Assembly (NCBI GenBank): GCA_029449235.1
Contig: JANATG010000014.1
Coordinates: 496,001 to 560,000 of the forward strand
Reading direction: 5' to 3'
DNA from: Linnemannia schmuckeri
Lineage: Eukaryota > Mortierellomycota > Mortierellomycetes > Mortierellales > Mortierellaceae
Length of the DNA: 64,000 nucleotides
Positions 1 through 8,745 of this stretch are shown here, piece after piece; the stretch's first letter is position 1, and every line of letters begins with the position of its first letter. The notes beneath the pieces were generated by a model, which was not told the DNA's origin, made no database searches, and saw nothing but the letters and a program-made list of their open reading frames with translations. The translations under genes and the position numbers were made by a program.

Positions 1-635
1 CATAGGTCAGCGGCTTCACTTGGAATTTGCCAATCTTGATGGGGATAAGGGAAGCAAGAAAGATGAGACCAGAAGCGCATGTCACAAGCGAATCTCGAAG
101 AAGAAGAAGGCGTGGATTTCCATCGATGACTGAAAGAATGGCTGAAAGGACGAATCCAAAGATGATGAGGAGACCGATTGGATCCACTTTTCGATAAACG
201 ACGAACTTGGTGACGCAGTTGATGGCTGGTGGAGCACTGGAAATAAGCAACGCGGCAATAGCTGATATATGTGACTTCAGAGTATACTGTAGCCAAAAAA
301 AAAAAAAAAAAAAAAAAAATTAAAAGATGCTACATTAGACTCATGTTATTGTTCCAATAACCTGACCATGCCCAAACAGTGAAAAAAGCACTTTATACAT
401 AGAGAATGATTGGAAGGACAACGTCGAAAAACATGCTTATTGCAAGCACTTTCCACTGTTTTCTCTGAAGCGCCTTGTTGTTGATGTCCATCACGGATTG
501 GCGACGGCAGACACCGTCCTGTAGCGGCTGTGAGCCATTGTCCAAAAACATGTTGGACGATTCAGTTGAGATTCTGGAGTTGCAAGTAGGCAAAAGGCTG
601 GAGTCCCTCTTGTCTTTGTTTTTCATGGCTAGCAT
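1..635 (-). CDS. multi-pass membrane protein, C-terminal part outside window
   Basis: Two exons on the minus strand (635-399 and 286 to the window edge) flank a 112-bp GT-AG intron at 398-287 whose T-rich stretch precedes the acceptor. The spliced frame runs open off the left end, so the gene is partial. The first roughly 60 residues are polar. Then come hydrophobic segments: one ends in VVLPIILY at the splice junction, a second runs through ISAIAALLISSAPPAIN, a third through LLIIFGFVLSAILSVI, and a fourth near LIFLASLIPI. The arrangement resembles small fungal and bacterial integral membrane proteins of the VC0807-like type; that family name is an impression only. The ATG at 635 is preferred over an in-frame one at 812 because the stretch between them looks like leader sequence. 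Function is unknown. The segment topology is clearer than the identity. Confidence 0.65.
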
Positions 636-803
636 GTTTGTTGACTTTTTTGTTTGTGTAATAAGTTGGAGAGTTGAAAGTGAGGCGAGACTGACAAACA
701 AAAAAAAACGTTTGGGAGAGGATTGTGGGCTTTTTATTTTGTGTGGAGATTCAAACGAGCATTCTGATTGGCTGAATGCTTTTAAGGCTAAGTGTGAGCT
801 GAA

Positions 804-1000
804 GAGCCTCAATTTATTTTTACTTCGGTAATCGCAATTGCCGGTTACTAATGGTTTTCGATAATACCTTGCTGAGCCTCAATTTGGTTTTACTTCGGTA
901 ATTGCAATTGCCGGTTACTAATGGTTTTCGATAATACCTTGCTGAGCCTCAATTTGGTTTTACTTCGGTAATTGCAATTGCCGAATACTGGTGGTTTTCG
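804..1000. repeat. 70-bp tandem repeat, 2.8 copies
   Basis: Units start with gagcctcaattt at 804, 874 and 944, so the period is exactly 70 bp. The third copy diverges after about 40 bases. Copies 1 and 2 differ at about three positions. Each unit carries an 18-bp imperfect palindrome, cggtaattgcaattgccg. The repeat lies just upstream of the membrane-protein gene that reads leftward. Confidence 0.9.
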
Positions 1001-1075
1001 TGTCTGTCGGTTGAACGTGAGTAGAAGACCATAGATTGTTTATCGTGCCTTGCAGAAAAAAAATAAATATTGTGG

Positions 1076-1344
1076 ATTTCATCTGGAAATACTTCTCGCA
1101 CGTTTGTTTGCGGAAATAACTTTCGCTTGTTTGCGCCTTTTCATATGGGCACGAGCGCAGATAGACAATGAAAGCGCTATTTACACCCCTGAAATTTATT
1201 GCGCCTTGCAAGAAAAAAAACTGAATTTCAGGGGTGTAAATAGCGCTTTCATTGTCTATCTGCGCTCGTGCCCATATGAAAAGGCGCAAACAAGCGAAAG
1301 TTATTTCCGCAAACAACCGTGCGAGAAGCATTTCCAAGTGAAAT
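1076..1344. repeat. long near-perfect inverted repeat (2 x 121 bp, 27-bp spacer)
   Basis: Bases 1076-1196 are the reverse complement of 1224-1344 with only a few mismatches, all near the outer ends. The spacer (1197-1223) holds a short A tract. The motif ccttgcagaaaaaaa just outside the left arm at about 1047 recurs, slightly changed, in the spacer (ccttgcaagaaaaaaa). The transcript would fold into one long hairpin. It may be a small foldback element or MITE. The open frames that cross it in both directions are a by-product of the palindrome. Confidence 0.9.
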
Positions 1345-1570
1345 GTGGGGTTAAATGCTTGTAGCTTACCCGAGTCATTTTTAGTCAGGTTTCATGTGCG
1401 TCATGTGCAGTGCCGTGTGGGCTTGGTTGAGTGAGCCCAATGTGGCGATGTGGAGTTGTGGAGCGGAGAAAAGAGGAGAATGGAGTGACATGTACATGGC
1501 CAGAAAAAAAATTACGCAAGACTGCCTATCGGTTTAAAACTTTGCTTAATATAGACTCAGGGGCCTGACC

Positions 1571-2253
1571 CAGGGATCACAACGGAACATTTTAGTGCTC
1601 TCTCATTTTCAATTTACGTTGAAGCGGTTTTCAAAACCCGCGTAAACGGAATCGCAAACCCGCACAAACGGAAACGAGAATGCGTTGCGACGGAAAAAAA
1701 AAATGCGTTGCGACGGAATTTCAGTTCCGTCGACATAGGCACCAGACCACATTCTGTCGACCATGCCAGGCTTGCAGGGCACACATTCACGCCTCCAACA
1801 CACACAGTGCAGAGACACACCAACGTGCATATAGAGACACACACTTCCAATATACATACAACAACATAGCGCGCGTATACACACAAAGACAGACATGCAC
1901 ATAGAGACACAGTCGTCCAACATATCCAACATACATACAGACTGTCAGAGCCACAACAAAGCACATACACACTCACACTCGCACTCACACTTACACTTAC
2001 ACTTACACTTACACTTACACTTACACTTACACACACTCACTCACTCACACACACACTCACTCACTCACTCACACACTTACACTTACACACACGCATCTGC
2101 CCTCACGCTGTAGTTCTCCACTCGAATTTTGCTCGTTTTATTTTCCCTTCTTCCTATCTGCCTCCATCTGCAAGGCTGTCCCGAGTCAGAAAAGAGAGAC
2201 TACTTTGCATGTGGGATACATGTTGCCACGGGCGTAGCACAAAAAGTGGACTG
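1571..2253 (+). repeat. left terminal inverted repeat of hAT element
   Basis: Position x pairs with 9379-x on the right arm over 683 bp without gaps. Mismatches were seen only at the third and sixth bases from the end. The arm includes two copies of tgcgttgcgacgg (1680 and 1705), an A10 run between them, a CA-rich stretch and a hexanucleotide repeat. Open frames in it (for example 1614-2036 on the minus strand) are low-complexity and mirrored exactly on the right arm, so they are not genes. Confidence 0.95.
1985..2031 (+). repeat. (ACTTAC)n hexanucleotide repeat inside TIR
   Basis: About seven units of acttac within a longer CA/CTCA-rich tract. The reverse complement lies at 7348-7394 in the right terminal repeat with the same unit number. 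Equal unit numbers in an unstable repeat argue that the two arms are very recently homogenised. Confidence 0.9.
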
Positions 2254-2353
2254 GTGCCTATGCCAACGGAATTGAAAAACCGTCGCGACGGAAAAAAAAA
2301 TGCTTTGCGACGGTTTTTCAATTCCGTTGACATAGATGCCAGTCCACTTTTTG
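2241..2353. repeat. subterminal hairpin at inner edge of left TIR
   Basis: Roughly 45-bp arms (2241-2287 and 2316-2353) read as near reverse complements, from aaaaagtggactgg to ccagtccactttttg, around an A-rich loop. The arms contain ccgtcgc and gcgacgg units that match those in the terminal repeats. hAT transposases commonly bind short subterminal repeats, so these are candidate binding sites. They also lie directly upstream of the transposase TATA box. Confidence 0.8.
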
Positions 2354-2383
2354 TCCCCAAGGCGAAACAGCAGGCCAGAACCA

Positions 2384-2390
2384 TATATAA
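2384..2390 (+). promoter_or_regulatory. TATA box of transposase gene
   Basis: TATATAA lies 121 bp before the ATG at 2511 and just inside the left terminal repeat, in a good position for the core promoter of the transposase gene. Confidence 0.5.
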
Positions 2391-2510
2391 ATACCAAGGA
2401 AAAAGCACATTCATCCCATACACACATACAAATACACACATACACACAAACACACAGACACACATAACACAAAACATATCCCACACATACACATACACAA
2501 ACATTCCTCA

Positions 2511-5500
2511 ATGACTGCCAACCGCGGAGACGAGTACGACCCCCTGGAGGATAGCGACTTTGACAACTTGGAAGACGACGTCGAAGAAGAAGAGGAGGAG
2601 TGGGACGAGGAAGATGAGAATATGGAGGTGGAAGAGGAAAAGGAACCAGGATTGAGCAGCCTTATCAGCTCTTACGATCCCGAGAAAGCGGGAACTATCG
2701 ACAACGATGATAATTACCATAGTGATGTCCCGGAGGACGAGGATGCTTTATGGACCGTCAGGGAACGTCGACGTGTGTTAGCGCGTGGCGGCATGGTAGG
2801 AACGCAGTCGTCCCCGAGTCTGCAATCATTAGTAGTATATGTAACAGTTTTCGTTACTGCAGCGTGCATTCATCGCTCCAGTCTTGCTACTGCTGACACA
2901 GCACTGTTGCCCTTACTAGGCTGCTGCCAAGGCCGTATGTCGTATGGAGAAACGGCCGATTGACAGCATCATGAGCGCGAAAGACAACGACATGGAGATA
3001 TCGGATCGAGCGGCATCGAGCAGCAGCAACTCAACAACTACAACCTCGAGGGGTGATGCTCATCCGTCCGAACGACCAACTCGGAAGAGGCTCTTCCTTG
3101 GTAACCAGGAGTCACCGACATTTCCGATAGGAGAGATAATCTCTTCGACCTCTACCCTTTCAACAGTCGACCAAACGACATCAGCGTATGAATCAACCTC
3201 GTCGGATGATCACTTCACTTTCGCTGTTCCGCAGACGCCAGCTCCTCGTTCCAGTCGGTCAAGGACGCCAGCTCACCGCCCCGCTGGAAGCATTACGCCG
3301 GTCCAGTCACAAGCAGGAAATGGGAGTGAGTTAATCAACAAGCCGGTGTCTTTTCCACGAACGGCATCTGAACCCAACCTCAGAGATATAATGCAAGACG
3401 AAATTCCTGGTTCAGCTGGAGTACCCTTCTCTCCTCGCCAGAAGGTTGCCATGTATGAGAACAAGCAAATTTGCGGGACTCAGGAGCCAAGCCCCATCGA
3501 CAACGATCCACACAGCTCCTACCATCCCCGTCACCATCCTTAGCCAGTGGAACCCCAGTTCAATCCTTGGCTCCGTCATTACCAGCGTTGTCTGTTGGAC
3601 AGAGAACACCTAGCCGCTCGACTCTCCCGCTTACTGTTTTGTCGCCCTCAGCAGCCAACTTTCAAAGCCCTTCACGGCGTGTTGCCCATGATATGATTTG
3701 GAAGGAGCTTTGCAGTACTCTTCCTCTTGGCACCGTCCCGACCACGCAGCAGTGCCTCGACCATGCCCCAAAGGAGCTGAAGCACCTCGCATCCGTCCCG
3801 ATCAAAAAGTCGACGCAGAAACGCAGCCTGCACGGATTCTTCTTTAAGAAGGTCGGCTATAACGGCGTTACATGCCAGGTTCTCGTATTCAAAACCAAAA
3901 GAGTTGAAGGAAGAGAGATCATGGCGCACGAGCCTTGTGGCATAAGCTCGCCTACCATGGCAGCTCACAGTTGCGTATGAACCATATCGAGGAGGCTCAC
4001 GACGAGATCCGTCAAGCGCTAATGGATTTCCGCGGCCTTCAGATGATGATTGCATCCAAAAATAACGCAAATCAGTGGCAACAACGCCTCAGAAATATAA
4101 AAAACCCCCAAGTAGAATACGATGGCGTGCGAGCGGATGTTCTGAGGGCTCTTCAAAAACCCACAGAGACAGAACAGGGCAGATTTGTCGGATTTCTCCT
4201 CTCTCTCGTCACCAGACAAGGCGTCAGCTTTGCAGCTCTTTCCTCGTCTGTTTTTCGAGACATGATCGCCCTCGCCAACCCCCCGCTCAGTATCCCAGGT
4301 ACCTCTACTTTGCAAAGGAATCTCAGCGAACGGGTCAGCAACTGGAAAATGGCCATGGTCACTCATCTCGAGGAGACCATGTATCGAGGCGCTCTAACAA
4401 TGGATACGTGGAGCAACAGCACTGGAGACAGGAAGTTTCTCGGGGTAACACTCCACTTCATGGGAACCGACTTTCAAACGAGGACGCTTGCGATTGGTAT
4501 GGCTCCAATGGAACAGTCGCAGAGTGCGGAATATCTTTGTGATGAACTGGGTAAGATATTGCTTTTTGTTTGATTTTGCTTCTTTTTTATGTCTATCGCC
4601 ATTTTATCTGCTACTACGTTGATGTGAAATAGTAACTTTTTTTTACATAGAGAAAATTGTTAACGAATGGCGTCTTCAGGGAAAGCTGCTCTCTATCACC
4701 ACCGACGGGGCCTCCAATATGAAGAAATGCGTGGAACTGTTCAGGGAGAGACAGGACCCACTGGAACGAAAGGTTTCATGGATACACTGTGCTGCACACT
4801 CGATTCAGTTGTGTATCAACACGGCGCTAGGCAAAGGAAAGAAGGAGCCGGAGTCTGCGACTAATCTGCTAAAGAAGTGTGAGCAGATCGTTCAGTTTTT
4901 CGGCGGTTGCGGTGCGGCAAAGAAGGCTTTGGAACAGGAACAGAAGTCACGCGGCAATGAGAAGGTGTACAAGCTAGTTAAGTCGAACGAAACACGATGG
5001 AACAGTCGAATCACCATGGGGGCCAGAATCTATAAGCTCTCCAACGAAATAGAGTCTGCCATTGATGTTGTCAGTGGGTCCTCGGTCAAAGTCGATGCAG
5101 ATAAGGCCAAGGCGGTAAAGAACCATCTGCTCGATTTTCAAGGCCTTTCCGAGCTCAACGATGTGTACGAGCTTCTTCAGCCAACAGCGGCTCTTACTCA
5201 TTCCCTTGGAGGCTCAAAGTATCCAACAATTTCGTCTGTCTATCCAAAGGTTCATGGATATGCGCCCGCTCCCCCTCTCAGACCACAGGCCACCAAGCCA
5301 ACCCGAGATCTGCATAAGGACCTCACGGACCAGGTCGTGGCCAGATTTGTGGTGGATACGATCCCTGACGCCACCTTGGTGGCGATGTTCCTCAATCCCG
5401 GATGCTTTGACTTTGTTTAATTTAGCGGTGATTCCCCGCATCTGATCAAGGCCAAGGATCTTGCACTGTCAGCCTTGTTAGAGCTGGCATTGGAGATCGA

Positions 5501-5992
5501 GGCGAAAACCCCTTCAGAGCCAGCTACACCTTCCAAAACAAAACCGCACTCCTGGAAAGACATTCACTATTCCAAACCCAACAACACCAGGACCCCTCGA
5601 ACAATGGCGAGAGCAGAGTTCCAGGAATATTTCGACACAGTTACCGGCGACCCTAAGGCCTACGCCACGGCTTTGGACAGTCCTCAGAATTACTGGCGCG
5701 ATATGGAAGACACGTTTCCAATGATGTCACAACTTTCCCGTGCCTACCTCGCCGTGCAAGCAACATCTTCTGAAAGCGAACGACTCTTCAGCAAAGCGGG
5801 TCTGCTTTTGCCCGCCAAAAAATCAACCTGACGCATCACAACTTTTTCAACATGCTCATGCACAACAACTACGAAAAGTTCTTGGATTCGTATACAAAAC
5901 AAGCATCAGCACCATCACGCCCACTATCAACAGACGAAAATACACCAGCACCAACAACAATCGGATCACCACTAGTAGCTACACCAGAATAA
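2511..5992 (+). pseudogene. hAT-family transposase, interrupted
   Basis: Exon 1 (2511-2795) encodes a very acidic N-terminus. An intron at 2796-2919 leads to a Ser/Thr/Pro-rich stretch. A BED-like DNA-binding region follows (about 3690-4010, with IWKELC, GFFFKK, CQVL, QLRMNHI). Then comes the catalytic part: TMDTW (Asp near 4403), an intron with donor GTAAGA at about 4551 and acceptor at about 4651, TTDGASN (Asp at 4704), and the C-terminal dimerisation motif SESERLFSKAGLL near 5775. These are hallmarks of hAT transposases, which cut and paste the element by its ends. Four lesions are visible: frame shifts near 3500 and near 3915, an in-frame TAA at 5418-5420, and a shift in the A6 run at 5817-5822. 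Without the last shift the frame would run to the stop at 5990-5992. Some shifts could be assembly errors. Confidence 0.85.
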
Positions 5993-6466
5993 TGTATCCG
6001 CAACATACACCCGTATCTTCTCTCTTGGCCATTTGTCCAAACATTCTTTACCAATAGCCTTCTTTTTTATCCTTTCCTCATTTTATTTCTTTTTTTTTCA
6101 AACCAGCAAATCTTTGTTTTATTTTTCACTCTCCTTTTCATGTTCTTATAAAATAACTACCTATAAAACTGGCGACTCTCAAACAAAAAAAGAACTGGCG
6201 ACGATGAGTTCATTTGCTACTTTACCGCCCGAACCCTCTTCGTTCGGATGAGGTTGCCATTTAAAGGAACGAAAAGTTTACGCTAGCCTATCACTTTATT
6301 TGACTCCTAATATGTACTTCAATTTTTCCCATTGTCGTCGCTATTATGGGCCAACGAAGGTTTATGAGCCACTCGAGGTAACATTAGATGAAGGACTTAG
6401 AGCATGCGCAAAAAAAATACATTAATCACAAGCAGTGGAATTTGTTATCAGAACAGATATGATCGT
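5993..6466. other. transposon spacer between converging genes
   Basis: AT-rich sequence between the ends of the transposase (+) and the second element gene (-). T-rich runs at about 6060-6130 and an AATAAA complement overlapping the stop of the minus gene fit converging 3' ends. No further gene was seen. Confidence 0.6.
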
Positions 6467-7048
6467 TTATTGAAGAGGAAGCACTTGAGGGTATTCATTC
6501 AAATGAAGAGCGGAACTCAGTTGTAGAAAGTTCACAAGGGCATGATACTCATCAGAGTGGTTATCGAGGATGTGGGTCATCCGTAGTTGCACTGAACTAA
6601 GGACACTGTACTGGCATTGACAGATTTGTTGGTAATGGGGACGGAGAAGAGCCTGGCAATGAACCGATTCGCTGTTGAGGGTTCTTTGAAAAAAAAATCT
6701 CCACAGACTGCGGACTCGGTCACCACGCACCCTACGAATAGGAATCAAGTCCAAGGGGGTTGGAAGAGAACAATCGGCAGGCGCAGGTAAGGCGCCGAAG
6801 GGTGTGGACTGACAGAGGTCCGTCCACAGCTGGTGCAGTTCTTGTTCTCCAGGGATGTGGTCTATCTCTACCGTCTCTTGTAGAGTCGTAGCGTGCACTT
6901 CTTGACTAAACTCCAGGATGCCTTGTTCAATCGACATTGCGTCGTGAGCGACAGTGGACTGAATATCGGAATGAGGATAGAGGCTCATGATTGAGGCGAG
7001 AGAGAGCGTTGAGAGGAAAGAGACATTGTCCTTCCTTTTCTTTTCCAT
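6467..7048 (-). CDS. transposon ORF2: BED-like domain protein without catalytic domain
   Basis: An intact 193-residue frame reads inward from the right terminal repeat, from an ATG at 7048 to a TAA at 6467-6469. Its middle and end align by eye with the N-terminal region of the transposase in the same element. Shared anchors, in order, are LW-x-DLC / IW-x-ELC, P-x-G-x-x-P, a basic PI stretch, RSL-x-x-FFF, CQ-x-L, and S-x-QLRM-x-HI. The pattern W-x-x-FF, then Cys, then H-x4-H resembles a BED zinc finger, but the second Cys position is Leu (CQALL), so metal binding may be lost or altered. There is no hAT catalytic or dimerisation region. It could bind element ends and act as a repressor or accessory factor; that is inference. 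The frame upstream opens with TTG codons, so the ATG is the likely start. Confidence 0.7.
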   Translation of the reverse strand: MEKKRKDNVSFLSTLSLASIMSLYPHSDIQSTVAHDAMSIEQGILEFSQEVHATTLQETVEIDHIPGEQELHQLWTDLCQSTPFGALPAPADCSLPTPLDLIPIRRVRGDRVRSLWRFFFQRTLNSESVHCQALLRPHYQQICQCQYSVLSSVQLRMTHILDNHSDEYHALVNFLQLSSALHLNEYPQVLPLQ

Positions 7049-7125
7049 TTGCCTTTTGAGCAAGAATATCCCAAGTCACAAAGAAGAAGGGAGACTGTGC
7101 AAAGGATACATGCTGACATAGACGG

Positions 7126-7808
7126 CAGTCCACTTTTTGTGCTACGCCCGTGGCAACATGTATCCCACATGCAAAGTAGTCTCTCTTTTCTGACTCGGGA
7201 CAGCCTTGCAGATGGAGGCAGATAGGAAGAAGGGAAAATAAAACGAGCAAAATTCGAGTGGAGAACTACAGCGTGAGGGCAGATGCGTGTGTGTAAGTGT
7301 AAGTGTGTGAGTGAGTGAGTGAGTGTGTGTGTGAGTGAGTGAGTGTGTGTAAGTGTAAGTGTAAGTGTAAGTGTAAGTGTAAGTGTAAGTGTGAGTGCGA
7401 GTGTGAGTGTGTATGTGCTTTGTTGTGGCTCTGACAGTCTGTATGTATGTTGGATATGTTGGACGACTGTGTCTCTATGTGCATGTCTGTCTTTGTGTGT
7501 ATACGCGCGCTATGTTGTTGTATGTATATTGGAAGTGTGTGTCTCTATATGCACGTTGGTGTGTCTCTGCACTGTGTGTGTTGGAGGCGTGAATGTGTGC
7601 CCTGCAAGCCTGGCATGGTCGACAGAATGTGGTCTGGTGCCTATGTCGACGGAACTGAAATTCCGTCGCAACGCATTTTTTTTTTCCGTCGCAACGCATT
7701 CTCGTTTCCGTTTGTGCGGGTTTGCGATTCCGTTTACGCGGGTTTTGAAAACCGCTTCAACGTAAATTGAAAATGAGAGAGCACTAAAATGTTCCGTTGT
7801 GACCCATG
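7126..7808 (-). repeat. right terminal inverted repeat of hAT element
   Basis: Exact inverted partner of 1571-2253, complementary base for base except for two positions near the tip. It ends in a reverse-complement CATGGGTCAC. Immediately outside, at 7813-7856, sits a pyrimidine-rich stretch with repeated ccgccttcctg units. Confidence 0.95.
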
Positions 7809-8745
7809 AGTCTGACCTCCTTCCTGGCCGCCTTCCTGATTCTTCTGACCGCCTTCCTGACCGTGTCTAAGCCACATTGTGACCACATCTGGCTCGAAAT
7901 TGCAACATTTTTGTCGTCTCCCCGACCAGGTCAGACCCTTGGATTAGACTGCCATTATTTCGTGTTCCCACGAAAGGATCACTAAAATTTTTTGTTTTTG
8001 GCGTTACGTGCTAACCTTACTGTTGTCATGCTGTTTTCCACCTTTCTGGTTTCAGTTGTTCTTTTTGATAAGGGCCATATTGTTTTGGCGAATGATAATC
8101 AGCAGATAGCTTGAGCAACATGAATGACGCAGTTTCAATCGGCGAGGAGAAAGGTAAAGGTGAAAGAAGGCATTGATTAGAATCGCGTGGGTGAAGACTC
8201 TGTCAAAGCATATGGCCCTATAACATTTGCTGAGTTTGTTGCTGGCCGAATTGGCCATGGGTTATCAAAGATGTAGCCTGTAATCGTATTCCTAAATTAG
8301 CAATGATAGAGATATTTCCACCTATAATAGAGTTGAAGTAGTATCTTGTCCAATTATCTAATCTCTGAAAAGTATGTTGTCGTCATATAATAACACAACT
8401 TTTTCTTCTCACTTAGAGCATGCAGGGGACCAAGAAAGAGAGAAGGCGGGGGATGAATGAAATAGAAATATACAAAATCAAGTTAAAGGAATAGAAGCAT
8501 CGTGGTAAAGGTGATGAAGCGTGAAAATGGCGGCAAAAAGAATGCAGTCCCTTGAAGATGACGTCACATATACGAAAGGGGCACAGGACGATGGGCCATA
8601 ATTCTGCTATTGGCCGAAGCTGAGCGTGATCTTTCCTATTTAAGTTTTTGTGCCATCCCTTTTCTTACGCCAACTCCGTTCCTCTCATCTCATATTCTCA
8701 TTCAATGAACTCTTGCTGTCACACACGCCCACCACCTTCCTCATC
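7809..8745. other. intergenic region upstream of XPG-Fanzor gene
   Basis: No coding region was found in 937 bp. It starts with short ccttcctg repeats beside the transposon end. It contains a perfect TGACGTCA (8559-8566) 180 bp before the next ATG and a TATTTAAG stretch at about 8637. I found no terminal inverted repeat that pairs with sequence downstream of the Fanzor gene. Confidence 0.5.
8559..8566. promoter_or_regulatory. CRE-like TGACGTCA palindrome
   Basis: Perfect octamer recognised by ATF/CREB-type bZIP factors in other fungi, 180 bp upstream of the start of the XPG-Fanzor gene. Use in this organism is inferred. A second copy lies at 54456-54463. Confidence 0.4.

Larger units (their letters stand above)
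1571..7808. mobile_element. hAT-type DNA transposon with 683-bp terminal inverted repeats
   Basis: A 6238-bp element is bounded by inverted copies at 1571-2253 and 7126-7808. It carries a transposase with hAT features on the plus strand (2511-5992) and a second gene on the minus strand (7048-6467). The outermost bases read CAGGGATCACAAC on the left and CATGGGTCACAAC on the right, in the style of hAT ends that begin CA. Flanking octamers gcctgacc (1563-1570) and gtctgacc (7810-7817) match at 7 of 8 positions, but the right one is offset by one base, so the target duplication and exact ends are only tentative. Terminal repeats this long are unusual for hAT elements. Mobility from this copy alone is unlikely because its transposase is broken. 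Confidence 0.85.

Noticed and set aside
960..1364. Two similar open frames on opposite strands
   Set aside because: They share peptide text only because the DNA is a palindrome; no independent coding signal.
1985..2031. Regular repeat resembling a short CRISPR or telomere array
   Set aside because: A simple hexanucleotide microsatellite without spacers, duplicated inside both transposon arms, and not at a sequence end.
1609..2113. Several open frames of 60-140 codons in both strands
   Set aside because: They are translations of CA/CT-rich sequence in the terminal repeat, are mirrored exactly at 7266-7770, and have no protein-like composition.
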